Origin: Alphaproteobacteria bacterium
GTDB lineage: Bacteria; Pseudomonadota; Alphaproteobacteria; Micropepsales; Micropepsaceae
Assembly: GCA_016124635.1 (NCBI GenBank)
Contig: WGNJ01000030.1
Span: 82,424 to 146,423 of the forward strand
Direction: 5' to 3'
DNA: 64,000 bases
Positions 40,850-49,162 of this stretch are shown here, in pieces (position 1 is the stretch's first letter; each line of letters opens with the position of its first letter). Under the pieces are notes generated by a model. That model did no database searches. It was not told the origin of the DNA and saw nothing but the letters and a program-made list of their open reading frames with translations. The translations under genes and the position numbers were made by a program.

Positions 40850-41905
40850 ATTCCGGCCTAGTAGCTGATACACTCTGACTTTGTCGGCGCTTGCGACCGC
40901 AAGACGCTTTGCAGTCGGTGAGTAATCCATAAGCCACACGTGAAGGTCGCCAAATTCGAGCTGCTCCGAGGTGCGAGTCCGCAAGTCGTAAATCAAAGTC
41001 TTCTTGCCCTGCGTCGCAACAAGCAGGTGCCTGTCGTCGACGAACACAACAGAACTTACTGTTTCGCCCCTCTTGCCAAAGCGCAACTCCGGCTCGAACT
41101 CTCCAGTTTCGGTATCGAGGATCTCAACACGATAAAATCCCCACGTCGGCGCATCCGCCCCGAGATCGCGTCGATACGAGGCGATCGCTAAGTACTTGCC
41201 GGACGGCGACACCGCCGAGTTCGCAAATAACGAAAGCAAGGGTGCTTCGGCATCCTTGCGTCGGCCGAGCCGATATGTGTGCTGCTCCTTACCCGAAGGC
41301 GCCTCGATGGCAGCGATTTTCGCCGGCTGCTCCAGCGTCCCACCGCTCTCCAAAGCATACATTGTACAGCTCGCGTTCGTCTTCGGTGCGGCGAGATGGT
41401 CGAAGTGAACAGGGAGCGCAGCGGATAGGTCTAGGCGCGCGTCCCGTTTGCGCCAATCAACCGCAATGAAGCCATTTAGAGTGCGTGCGACGACAACGCC
41501 GCAGACCTGAACGACATGCACCTGATCGAAAATATTCTGTGGCCGCGATGAGACCGGCCAGGAAGAAAGTGGCGCCCCACCTGAACATTTGAAAAAAGAA
41601 AGCTCAACGCGGCGACCTTGACCGCGCAAACCGGCAACAACGCATGGAGCGCCAAACGCCGTGGCGCCTCTAAAGTTGCGGATCGTAGCTAGTTCTTCTT
41701 GCGCCGAGACGTCCCACATTTCGGTGCTTGCGCCCTGGCCTATTGCGACTATCAGCCCGTCGTCGCTCAACGAAATAGACGAGATGTCGGCTGGCGACGA
41801 TGCTTCGGCGATCTGTTTCAGCTCAATGCTCGAGCTTTCGACGCGGTTACAAGCAACGGCTCCAGATGCCGCAAGTAATACAATCATGCATCGCCAAGCG
41901 CTCAC
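40847..41905 (-). CDS. beta-propeller (lipo)protein, candidate periplasmic immunity protein
   Basis: A 352-aa protein with an export signal ending LLAASGAVAC, a possible lipidation site, followed by propeller blades (ISSISLSDDGLIVAIGQG, SVVFVDDRHLLVATQGKKTL, LMDYSPTAKRLAVASADKVR). Paralogous to the next gene (41984-43090), with which it shares PLHFD/PVHFD, ASPSGKYLAI and the final VRVYQL/IRVYDL. GTG 41905 is chosen for the GGGGGG 5 nt upstream; a TTG at 41953 is possible. Its stop is fused to the end of repeat C. Confidence 0.7.
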   Translation of the reverse strand: MSAWRCMIVLLAASGAVACNRVESSSIELKQIAEASSPADISSISLSDDGLIVAIGQGASTEMWDVSAQEELATIRNFRGATAFGAPCVVAGLRGQGRRVELSFFKCSGGAPLSSWPVSSRPQNIFDQVHVVQVCGVVVARTLNGFIAVDWRKRDARLDLSAALPVHFDHLAAPKTNASCTMYALESGGTLEQPAKIAAIEAPSGKEQHTYRLGRRKDAEAPLLSLFANSAVSPSGKYLAIASYRRDLGADAPTWGFYRVEILDTETGEFEPELRFGKRGETVSSVVFVDDRHLLVATQGKKTLIYDLRTRTSEQLEFGDLHVWLMDYSPTAKRLAVASADKVRVYQLLGRN

Positions 41906-41983
41906 CCTAGCCCCCCGAATTGAGAGACGGATATCGAGGAGTGCAAGCGCCAAGCCTTTCTTGCCGCAGGGGATTTCGAAGAG

Positions 41984-43090
41984 CTAGCGGCGCGCAAGGT
42001 CATAGACGCGGATCTCCTTCGCGCTCGCAGCAGCAAGTCGCCGCGCGTCGAGCGCGTAATCGAAGAGAACGAAGTCGTTCTCGAGCGAAAGGCGCTGAGG
42101 CGCACGTCCCGGCCAGACCTCGAACGTTCCTCGACCAGACGTTCCGAGAAGCAAACTCTCGTCGTCTAGGAAGACAACGGTCTTGATGGCGCCTCCATCG
42201 ATCGGTTTGCGAATATCTGGCAAGAATCTCCCTGACCGGCGATCGAGCATCTCAATCCGATCCGCATTCCACGGACGCGCTTTGGGTGCAACGTCTTCGC
42301 GCAGCGTCGGTATTGCAAGGAACCGCCCGGAGGGCGATGCGGCTCCGTTCACGGTGAAAAAAAGCAGCGGCCGTTCTGCGTCAGGCCGTGCATCCATATC
42401 CGCGACACGAGCAGCGCGCCGCTTTCGCACATCGACCGAGGCGAGTCGAACGGAAACGTCGCCGCCGGGATCGTTGCTTGCAAAGTAGACAGCGCATGAA
42501 TCCGGTGAGCGCGCTGTGAAGGCATCCGCAAAATGGAGCGGCAACTTTCGGAGGATGTCCCTGCGCATACGAAGTGTTTTGAGATCGTACGCGGCGATCG
42601 ACCACCTCGTTTGTGCAATCAAGACGCTGCAGGCCTCGACCGTACGCGGCACGTCAGTCGCGTTACCTTGCTTTGGCAAGAGTCTGGAGGACGCAACTTC
42701 ACGACCGTCTTGACACGCTACGACTGTCAGAGTGGCGTCCAGCCCAGCGCCGATCACCGCTGCAGCAAGACACGGAGAGCCGAACATCACCACGGTGTCA
42801 GTGCCAATCAAGGTGAGGTTCGAGATTGTTGCGGTGACTTTCCCAGACGCGATTTCCACAATCGAGAGTGTGTCGAGAGTTTGAACCCCGAGAAAGCGGC
42901 CGCTGCGATCAATCACTATGTCCTTGATGTTTTCAGGTGCTGGAGCGGCGAACTTCTGTTCCGCCACAATCGAGGGTGACAGCTGCAACGGCGCCGCCGC
43001 CGCCGGAGCCGCGAGCAACGCGACCAGGAATACGATTACCATAGATGCGGACGGCCCCTTCCGCGCCTCCGCTTTGCCAAAGTTGCGCAC
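41984..43090 (-). CDS. secreted beta-propeller protein, candidate periplasmic immunity to the lipase toxin
   Basis: A 368-aa protein with a signal peptide (SMVIVFLVALLAAPAAAA) and propeller blades (IKDIVIDRSGRFLGVQTL, TVVFLDDESLLLGTSGRG, LFDYALDARRLAAASAKE). It starts about 70 bp after the stop of the lipase-tipped toxin, the classical immunity position. Start GTG 43090, or ATG 43042 directly before the signal. An ATTGTGGC element (43130-43137) lies just upstream. Confidence 0.7.
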   Translation of the reverse strand: MRNFGKAEARKGPSASMVIVFLVALLAAPAAAAPLQLSPSIVAEQKFAAPAPENIKDIVIDRSGRFLGVQTLDTLSIVEIASGKVTATISNLTLIGTDTVVMFGSPCLAAAVIGAGLDATLTVVACQDGREVASSRLLPKQGNATDVPRTVEACSVLIAQTRWSIAAYDLKTLRMRRDILRKLPLHFADAFTARSPDSCAVYFASNDPGGDVSVRLASVDVRKRRAARVADMDARPDAERPLLFFTVNGAASPSGRFLAIPTLREDVAPKARPWNADRIEMLDRRSGRFLPDIRKPIDGGAIKTVVFLDDESLLLGTSGRGTFEVWPGRAPQRLSLENDFVLFDYALDARRLAAASAKEIRVYDLARR

Positions 43091-43159
43091 GTGCCCCTCG
43101 CGTGTCTTCGCGAAAAATCTTCAATGCAAATTGTGGCTAGAATGCGGAGCCTAAGGAAT

Positions 43160-45139
43160 CTAGCGAATTCTCTTGCTGCCGTCGTATCCGACAACCCATT
43201 GTCCCACTTTGCTCTGCAGCACACCCGGAGGCCCGTAGTAATTGCTCAGGCTGTGATTGAGCCAATCAAGTTCACCAAGCGCAACGCTCGCCTCCGGGTC
43301 TCCCGGATGGTTCTTGGCATACTTCCGCCACCAAAGAATTGATGGTTGATCGACCCAATCAAGCAATTGGGCTCGCCCAACCAGATCTCTTTCCGAATAG
43401 CGGTCGTCCAGCGAACCATCATCACCTAGGAAATGCCCCAGCGCGATACCGTCGCCCTTCATCGTGAAGTCAATGGCATAGTCCCTCAACGAGTCGGTTG
43501 GCATCAACGGAAAATTTGCAAGGCGCATTCGAAGACCCTCTTCCAACGCCGGCCGCACTCTCGCCGCAGCAAACGTCACGGCGGAGAACTTTGGCACGGA
43601 GCGAAAGCTCGGATCGTTCCTGCTAATCATCATTTGATATTCGGCGAGGGACCCGCCAAGAGAGTGACCGATCGTCAAACAGTTGCGAATCTCGCGACCG
43701 TTTCGCTGCATCTCGCGTATCTTAGCTTGAACTGAATACAGAAAGTTTGCGGCATCGTCCATTTGGTTGCTGACGAAGCCCGCCTTCATGCGACCAGTGA
43801 CGGCCGCGTCGTGTATACTGTCGGTGCCGCGATTGATGATGATTACCGTTTTGGCGATCGGATTGTAGACCGCGAATGCGTAGTAGCCGCTTTGATGTTC
43901 CTCCGCGGGAATCGGCAATACTTCCCAACCTGCTGCCTCGAACATTAGTTGAGGGGGTGATCGCCGATCGTCGCCTCGTTGATAGGCTTCATACGCGAGA
44001 TGCAAGAGCGTCAGGATCGTTAATGGTTCGTCCCGCATTCTCGCCAATCGAGACATCGCCGCGGGAGCGGACCAGTCCAATGTCCGCGGATCGCCGCGGT
44101 CGAGCACACCGGATGTCCGCCGGGGTCGGGGCTGTGGCGGCGGTGGTCCGTCGAACAGGCCAAAGCCGGCGGTCTCTGTCTTTTCGTTGCCGCGTGGCGG
44201 AGCGGCCGCAACTGAACCGAGCGCTGCGGAACGTGATGGCACTGCTGATTCAAAAGGCGTCTGAAACAAATCCGGAAGATTGGCGTCTGAGCCGACTATC
44301 GTGCGCCGATACAGGTCCAGAGTCGACAAATCGCCGGACCGCGGATCCTGAGGATGGTTTAGGAAATCAGGCAACAGTTCGCTGCCCGCGGTTGTCGATG
44401 CCGTCCGGCGCCACAACAACTCGCCCATCAGTTTCGAAGATTGGCCATCGGCGACTTTCAGCGCCTCCGGCATGAAGTGACCAATCTGTTGCATGAGGCC
44501 GTCGGCGTAATCGCCGTGGTCGGCTTTGGCGGCACGCAGCTTGTCGAGCATCTTGGCCGGCTCGGCGTTGAGAATGCCGCGGGCGACGTCTTCGGCCATG
44601 TCGTTGGGGAGGACGCGTTGTTCGTCCTTCGGAATGCCGCGGCGGTTTTGTTCGGCCTCGAGGCCGCGCAGGAGATCGTTGTAGGTCTTGGTCATGCGCC
44701 CAGCATCGCCCGATGCCTTCGCATCTTCCCAAGCTTTGAGACGGGTCTGCATGTAGGGCATGCGCAGGGCGAGCCCTGCCGGGTCGTCGCGCATCTGTTG
44801 GCGCACCCAATCGAGGATCTTGAGCTTGGCGAGTGCTTTGGCGCGCTCGAGCTGGTCCTTGCCGAGCGGTGCCGGATTGGCAGGATTCTCCGGCGCCGGT
44901 GCAGGCGTCGCCATCACTTGCGCGCCTGTCTGCGGCACGCTCGTCATGCCGGCCGCAGGCGCATCGCTGTCACCGCTTTGCGGCGCGGCTTCCCCGCCCG
45001 CCGGCGCAGGAGCGGCCTGCGTGCCGCTCGACTGCAGAACAGACGCGGCGGCACCCGTCGCTCCTGGTGCGAGCAGCGGTGCAGTCTGCGCCGCATCGCC
45101 GTCGGCGCGTGCGTCGTCGGTCACGGCGGATTTTGCCAT
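43160..45139 (-). CDS. lipase-tipped polymorphic toxin with virion carrier domain
   Basis: A 659-aa protein without signal peptide. Order: Ala/Pro/Gly-rich N-terminus (1-80), helical carrier domain (about 80-215; LAKLKILDWVRQQMRDDPAG, MPYMQTRLKAWEDAKASGDA, DEQRVLPNDMAEDVARGIL), Pro-rich linker, and a C-terminal class 3 lipase-like alpha/beta-hydrolase: VIIINRGTDS (strand before the oxyanion region), TIGHSLGGSLAEYQ with nucleophile Ser in GHSLG (about residue 493), and a later His/Asp-rich part (GDGIALGHFLGDDG). It lies directly after terminase. AAGGA precedes ATG 45139. The likely target is membrane lipid. Confidence 0.75.
   Translation of the reverse strand: MAKSAVTDDARADGDAAQTAPLLAPGATGAAASVLQSSGTQAAPAPAGGEAAPQSGDSDAPAAGMTSVPQTGAQVMATPAPAPENPANPAPLGKDQLERAKALAKLKILDWVRQQMRDDPAGLALRMPYMQTRLKAWEDAKASGDAGRMTKTYNDLLRGLEAEQNRRGIPKDEQRVLPNDMAEDVARGILNAEPAKMLDKLRAAKADHGDYADGLMQQIGHFMPEALKVADGQSSKLMGELLWRRTASTTAGSELLPDFLNHPQDPRSGDLSTLDLYRRTIVGSDANLPDLFQTPFESAVPSRSAALGSVAAAPPRGNEKTETAGFGLFDGPPPPQPRPRRTSGVLDRGDPRTLDWSAPAAMSRLARMRDEPLTILTLLHLAYEAYQRGDDRRSPPQLMFEAAGWEVLPIPAEEHQSGYYAFAVYNPIAKTVIIINRGTDSIHDAAVTGRMKAGFVSNQMDDAANFLYSVQAKIREMQRNGREIRNCLTIGHSLGGSLAEYQMMISRNDPSFRSVPKFSAVTFAAARVRPALEEGLRMRLANFPLMPTDSLRDYAIDFTMKGDGIALGHFLGDDGSLDDRYSERDLVGRAQLLDWVDQPSILWWRKYAKNHPGDPEASVALGELDWLNHSLSNYYGPPGVLQSKVGQWVVGYDGSKRIR
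44495..45053. repeat. direct repeat C, copy 2 (~555 bp, toxin carrier domain)
   Basis: The full-length gene's copy of the repeat at 40295-40849. The pair is long and similar enough to support homologous recombination, which could swap the C-terminal tips of the two toxins. Confidence 0.85.
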
Positions 45140-45170
45140 GATGCTTCCTTTCGAAATTGGGTGAGCGCGC

Positions 45171-46598
45171 TCAGCGCAGCGGATCGTAGTCGGTGTGCTC
45201 TTCGGTGCGGCCACGCCGGCGCGATTCATCCGGCAAGCCGTCGAGCGGATCGTAAGATGCGTCGGCGGAAACGGGCGAAACGAAGCTCGGCGCGTCTTTC
45301 ACCATCAACGCGCCGTAGCGAAAGGCATCGGCGGCGTGACTGGTCCAATCGTGCAGCGGCACTTCGCGGAAGGTTTTGCGCCCGTCGTCCCATTCGCGCT
45401 GATATTGGCGCAACGCTTCGATGCCGCGCCTGCAGCGCGAGGCGTCGAACCAGGTGCGAGGCAGGATCGTGCGCACGGCGTTGATGCCGTCCTCGACGCT
45501 AAGGCACGGGACCACGACGAGGCGCGTGTCGCCGCCGCGGAGCAAGGTGCCGAGAACTTCGAGACGCGATTTGCCCGTGCCGAGCTCGCGCACTTCCGCG
45601 TCATGCGGCAGCAGGTGCCGCGAATAGCGATACGGCTTGTCGCGCAGCACCTTGGCGTAATGCGGCAACGCCTCGCCGTTGTTCTCGTAATAATCGATGA
45701 CGCGGATCTCGCGGGCGGCGCGCTGCACGAACCAGATCGCCGTGGCGTCGTCGAGGCCCAAGTCCCACCACGTCTCCACTTCGAGCAGCGGCTCGTGCGG
45801 GACGATGCCGATGCGTCCGCTGTCGAGCGCCTCGCGCATCTGCTTGCCGTAGTAGGCGCCGACGAGCGCCGCTTCGAAGGAGCAATAGAACTCCTGCTCG
45901 ATCAGTTCGTCAGGCATGCCGGCGCGGCGCTCCTCTTTGATCGCGGCTTCGGTGATCGCGCCGGTGTCGGCGACGGTCAGGCGCTCGCAAAACCATTGCG
46001 GATTGTCCTGCGCCATCTCGAAGAGATCGTGGCCGTGATTGTTGCCGCGCGGCGTGAACGCGAACGCCGCCCAGCCATCGTTCTCGGCGAGGATGGGCCG
46101 CAGGTAATGCCAGCACGACGGATTCTGGAGCGCGTATTCCGAGAAAACGATGCCCATCGGATTTCCGCCGATCAGAGCATCGGTGTAGTTGTCGGAGCCC
46201 ACGATCTGCCAGACGGCGCCGTCGCGCGTCTTGATCTTCATCTCGCTTTCGTTGCGGCTGGCGATCAACGCGCGCGGCCAGTGATCGAGGAAGAGACGAC
46301 CGTCCTTGGTCACGCCGTCCCACAAGATCTTGCGGCCCTGCTTGGCCGTCGGGAAGACGTGCCAATAGACGCCGACGCGCTGGACGGCCTGCGTGATCGT
46401 GAAATTCAGCAGCAGCAGGTCTTTGCCGGCGCGGCGATGCCAGACGAGCGCTGCGCGCTTCGTGCCGCGCGCCAGCGCGCGCCACGCCTTCAGCTGATAG
46501 ACGCGCGGCTCCCAGCGATAGGGCAGCTCGATCTCAGAAATCTTTGATGACGACGGTGAGCGGCCTTTCCGGGTCGGCCGAATGCTCGAAGCGCTCAC
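45171..46598 (-). CDS. terminase large subunit
   Basis: A 475-aa DNA-packaging motor. The ATPase part has YQLKAWRALARGTKRAALVW followed by HRRAGKDLL (Walker A-like), GIVFSEYAL (Walker B) and FAFTPRGNNHGHDLF (coupling motif). The nuclease part has WWDLGLDDATAIWFV and a C-terminal HDWTSHAADAFRYGAL, as in podovirus TerL. I chose GTG 46598, which has GGAGG 6 nt upstream and overlaps the small subunit gene; the longer upstream frame is out-of-phase coding of that gene. Confidence 0.9.
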   Translation of the reverse strand: MSASSIRPTRKGRSPSSSKISEIELPYRWEPRVYQLKAWRALARGTKRAALVWHRRAGKDLLLLNFTITQAVQRVGVYWHVFPTAKQGRKILWDGVTKDGRLFLDHWPRALIASRNESEMKIKTRDGAVWQIVGSDNYTDALIGGNPMGIVFSEYALQNPSCWHYLRPILAENDGWAAFAFTPRGNNHGHDLFEMAQDNPQWFCERLTVADTGAITEAAIKEERRAGMPDELIEQEFYCSFEAALVGAYYGKQMREALDSGRIGIVPHEPLLEVETWWDLGLDDATAIWFVQRAAREIRVIDYYENNGEALPHYAKVLRDKPYRYSRHLLPHDAEVRELGTGKSRLEVLGTLLRGGDTRLVVVPCLSVEDGINAVRTILPRTWFDASRCRRGIEALRQYQREWDDGRKTFREVPLHDWTSHAADAFRYGALMVKDAPSFVSPVSADASYDPLDGLPDESRRRGRTEEHTDYDPLR

Positions 46599-46956
46599 GA
46601 TAAACCTCCGGGCGTCTGGCTTTGAGGCGGAAGATGAGGAGCGAGTCCGAATACTCGCGGATCTCGCCGCAGCGCTCGCCTTGATAGAAAACCGGCTTGT
46701 CGGTGCCATCGACGGCGCGGCGATCGGCTTCGGACTCCATGCGCTCGATCGCGAGGTCGTCGGCGTCCTTCCATCGCTTGTCGAACTCAGGATCGGCCTT
46801 GCGCCATTCGCGCACGAGGCCGAGCGTGTAGCCCGCGATTGCGGCCGCGGCGCCGGGCGGTTTGCCAAGCGCAATCGCCTCGAAAAAGGCGCCGTCTCTT
46901 TTTCTGACGTTCGAATCACTTCCGTCGTCATCGGTGGAACCGACTCCTCGCTGCAC
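46534..46956 (-). CDS. terminase small subunit
   Basis: A 140-aa protein with a DNA-binding-like N-terminal half (FFEAIALGKPPGAAAAIAGY) and a C-terminal oligomerisation/TerL-contact half (LLIFRLKARRPEVYRERFEH), matching small terminase subunits. It overlaps the large subunit gene by 65 bp. Start GTG 46956. It is the first gene of the minus-strand virion operon. Confidence 0.8.
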   Translation of the reverse strand: MQRGVGSTDDDGSDSNVRKRDGAFFEAIALGKPPGAAAAIAGYTLGLVREWRKADPEFDKRWKDADDLAIERMESEADRRAVDGTDKPVFYQGERCGEIREYSDSLLIFRLKARRPEVYRERFEHSADPERPLTVVIKDF

Positions 46957-47194
46957 GCACGACGCGCGGCCCCAACTGCGCTTTGCGCGAGCACGTGCTC
47001 ACACGCGCGTCGAAGCTGTGCATAAGTGCGAATTTCATTGTCAGATATGCGCTTTCGCGATGTCTGTGGCGTGACTGAGACAATGCGATGTGCCTCGCGG
47101 CGCTACCCTTTTTTTGCACAAGCGATTCGCGTGATGCCTGAGCTTCCCCCGCTCGCCTCGCAGCGATCCGCATAAGAAACGGTGGAGTTATCTG

Positions 47195-48298
47195 ATGTCT
47201 CACAAAGCAACCCTTCTTGGCGCCGCAGCGTCACTCGCATTGCTTGCCGCAAGCGCCGGTTCCGCGAGCGCGGCACACTTTCACGGCTGGTATCTCGGCG
47301 TCGAAGGCGGCGCCAACTGGGTCGAAGATTTCGGCGCGCGTTACCGACGAGGACCGGTCGGAAGCACAACCACGTCGGCCAACCGTCTCAACTTCGAGCT
47401 GGACAGCGGTTGGGCCGGCTTGGCGACGCTCGGCTATGGCTTCGGCAATCATTGGCGGGTCGAGCTCGAGGGCGGCTACCGGCACAACAACCTCGACAAG
47501 CTTCACTGGCGGTTCCCGACACCGTCGGTCACATCGCCGTCCGGCGATCTCAACGAGTGGTCGGTCATGGCGAACGTCGCCTATGACCTCATCCTGACGG
47601 ATCGCCTGAGCCTATCGTTGGGTGCCGGCGCCGGCGCCGACGACGCGCACCTGAAGTTGCGCACGACCCTCTCCTCGACGGTGCGCGTGAACGACGACGA
47701 TTGGCGCTTCGCCTATCAAGGCTTGGTCGGGCTCAACTACGACATCGGCGATCGCATGCAAGTCATGTTGAATTACCGATACATGCGCGTCGACTCGCCG
47801 AAGTGGCGAGGACGTGCCACCGGGCCGGACTTCGTCAAGATCAACGCGGAGGACTTGGTCAAGCACACGGTCACGATCGGTCTGCGCTACGACCTATGGC
47901 CCGACGAACCGCAAGAGGAGCCGATGGCGGTCGCGGAGCCGCCGCCAGCGCCCATGGCGGCGCCACCAGCTCAGTCTTTCATGATTTTCTTCGGCTTCAA
48001 CAAGTGCAACATCACGCCGGAAGCGGACAATGTGCTGAGACAGGCGGCGGATGCGGCTCACCAGATGGGCTCCGCCACGGTCCAAATCGTCGGCCATACC
48101 GACACGATGGGCTCGAGCCGATACAATCAAAAGCTCTCCGAGTGCCGGGCGCACGCGGCCAAGTCCAATCTGGTCGGCAAAGGCGTCCCGGAAAACATGA
48201 TCGCGACAAGCGGCAAGGGCGAGACGGAGCTGCTTGTGCAAACCGCGGACGGCGTGAAGGAGCCGCAGAACCGGCGCGCGACGATCGACCTGCAGTAA
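47195..48298 (+). CDS. OmpA-family outer membrane protein
   Basis: A 367-aa protein: signal peptide (LLGAAASLALLAASAGSASA), an eight-stranded barrel region (FHGWYLGVEGGANWVEDFG to TVTIGLRYDLW), a Pro/Ala linker (EPPPAPMAAPPAQ), and a C-terminal OmpA/MotB peptidoglycan-binding domain (MIFFGFNKCNITPEADNVLR, VQIVGHTDTMGSSRYNQKLS, PQNRRATIDL). It tethers the outer membrane to peptidoglycan. GGAG lies 7 nt before ATG 47195. It is divergent from the terminase operon. Confidence 0.93.
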   Translation: MSHKATLLGAAASLALLAASAGSASAAHFHGWYLGVEGGANWVEDFGARYRRGPVGSTTTSANRLNFELDSGWAGLATLGYGFGNHWRVELEGGYRHNNLDKLHWRFPTPSVTSPSGDLNEWSVMANVAYDLILTDRLSLSLGAGAGADDAHLKLRTTLSSTVRVNDDDWRFAYQGLVGLNYDIGDRMQVMLNYRYMRVDSPKWRGRATGPDFVKINAEDLVKHTVTIGLRYDLWPDEPQEEPMAVAEPPPAPMAAPPAQSFMIFFGFNKCNITPEADNVLRQAADAAHQMGSATVQIVGHTDTMGSSRYNQKLSECRAHAAKSNLVGKGVPENMIATSGKGETELLVQTADGVKEPQNRRATIDLQ

Positions 48299-48322
48299 CA
48301 CTGCAAGCGCATAGACTTGAGA

Positions 48323-48350
48323 AAGGGCGGAGATCACCTCCGCCCTTTTC
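48323..48350 (+). terminator. rho-independent terminator of the OmpA-family gene
   Basis: A 10-bp stem AAGGGCGGAG/CTCCGCCCTT with a 5-nt loop, then TTCGTTTG, 24 bp after the stop codon. Confidence 0.8.
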
Positions 48351-48380
48351 GTTTGTCCGCTACGGTCTTGGAGCCCGCAC

Positions 48381-48411
48381 AAAAGCAAAGCGCCCGGCCT
48401 TTCGGCCGGGC
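48381..48411 (-). terminator. candidate terminator of the 195-aa membrane protein gene
   Basis: An 8-bp stem GCCCGGCC/GGCCGGGC with a GAAA tetraloop on the minus strand, followed by GCTTTGCTTTT. It lies about 90 bp downstream of the minus-strand membrane protein gene. Confidence 0.6.
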
Positions 48412-48499
48412 CTCGTCTCGCGATTTGATCGGATTCAACGGCTATTTTTGTTGCAATCGGCGCAGCAGGTCAAGGCAAATCTTGCTTTAATCGCAAGGG

Positions 48500-49087
48500 T
48501 CAAGAATGCGCGTGGTGCGGGCGCTGGGACTTGCGCGTCGCGCGCCGCGTCTGATGGCCCGTGAACAAGCGGCCGACAAAAGCACCGGCACCGCCGCCCG
48601 CGGCCGTCATCGTGAAGACTTGGGCCAGTGCCGTCGTGTCGAAGGCCGCAGGTGCGGCCGCCGCCGTGTGCGCGGCCGCGCTCGCCGCCGTCGGTTCGAC
48701 ATAACCCATGAGGGACGCCACCAGCGCGGGCAGCATCGCGAAATTGATGATCGGCGTGGCGCCCGCGGCGACAGGCGTGATGCCGAGCGTTTGGCTGAGC
48801 GCAAGGCCAAGCGTTCCCGAGACGCCGCCGGCGGCCGCGCCGGAGCCGGTCGCAACCGTATGACCCGAAACGCGCTCCGTCAGCGAATAGAACAGACCCG
48901 TCAACGCGGCGACGAGACCGCCCGAGGCGAGATGCGCGCTCAAGCCGTAATGGGTAATGAGATCGCCAAGCCCGGCAATATTGAAATTGTTCGCGACGCC
49001 AAGCGCCACTTGCATGAACGTGCCAATCAGGCCGGCCATGATCACGCCGGGCTGCATCAGGTAACCTAGCCACTGCGCACGCAACAT
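48500..49087 (-). CDS. membrane protein of unknown function
   Basis: A 195-aa protein with several hydrophobic Gly/Ala-rich segments (PGVIMAGLIGTFMQVALGVA, ASGGLVAALTGLFYSLTE, VSGTLGLALSQTLGITPVA, GGGAGAFVGRLFTG) and a basic C-terminal tail. No family recognised. GAGGAGGGG lies before ATG 49087. Confidence 0.7.
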   Translation of the reverse strand: MLRAQWLGYLMQPGVIMAGLIGTFMQVALGVANNFNIAGLGDLITHYGLSAHLASGGLVAALTGLFYSLTERVSGHTVATGSGAAAGGVSGTLGLALSQTLGITPVAAGATPIINFAMLPALVASLMGYVEPTAASAAAHTAAAAPAAFDTTALAQVFTMTAAGGGAGAFVGRLFTGHQTRRATRKSQRPHHAHS

Positions 49088-49162
49088 CGTCCCCTCCTCG
49101 TCTCGAATCACTTGAGGAATCGTACGCGCGAGGAAAGGGCGCACCAAGATGCGGCGGACACA

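Noticed and set aside
45171..46994. 607-aa frame as a longer terminase large subunit
   Set aside because: The extra N-terminal part overlaps the small-subunit gene in another frame and is low-complexity Arg/Ser; the GTG at 46598 with GGAGG is the better start.
4188..47195. Search for integrase, repressor and replication genes
   Set aside because: No frame in the region has recognisable recombinase, helicase, polymerase or HTH repressor motifs; absence is therefore reported instead of a forced assignment.
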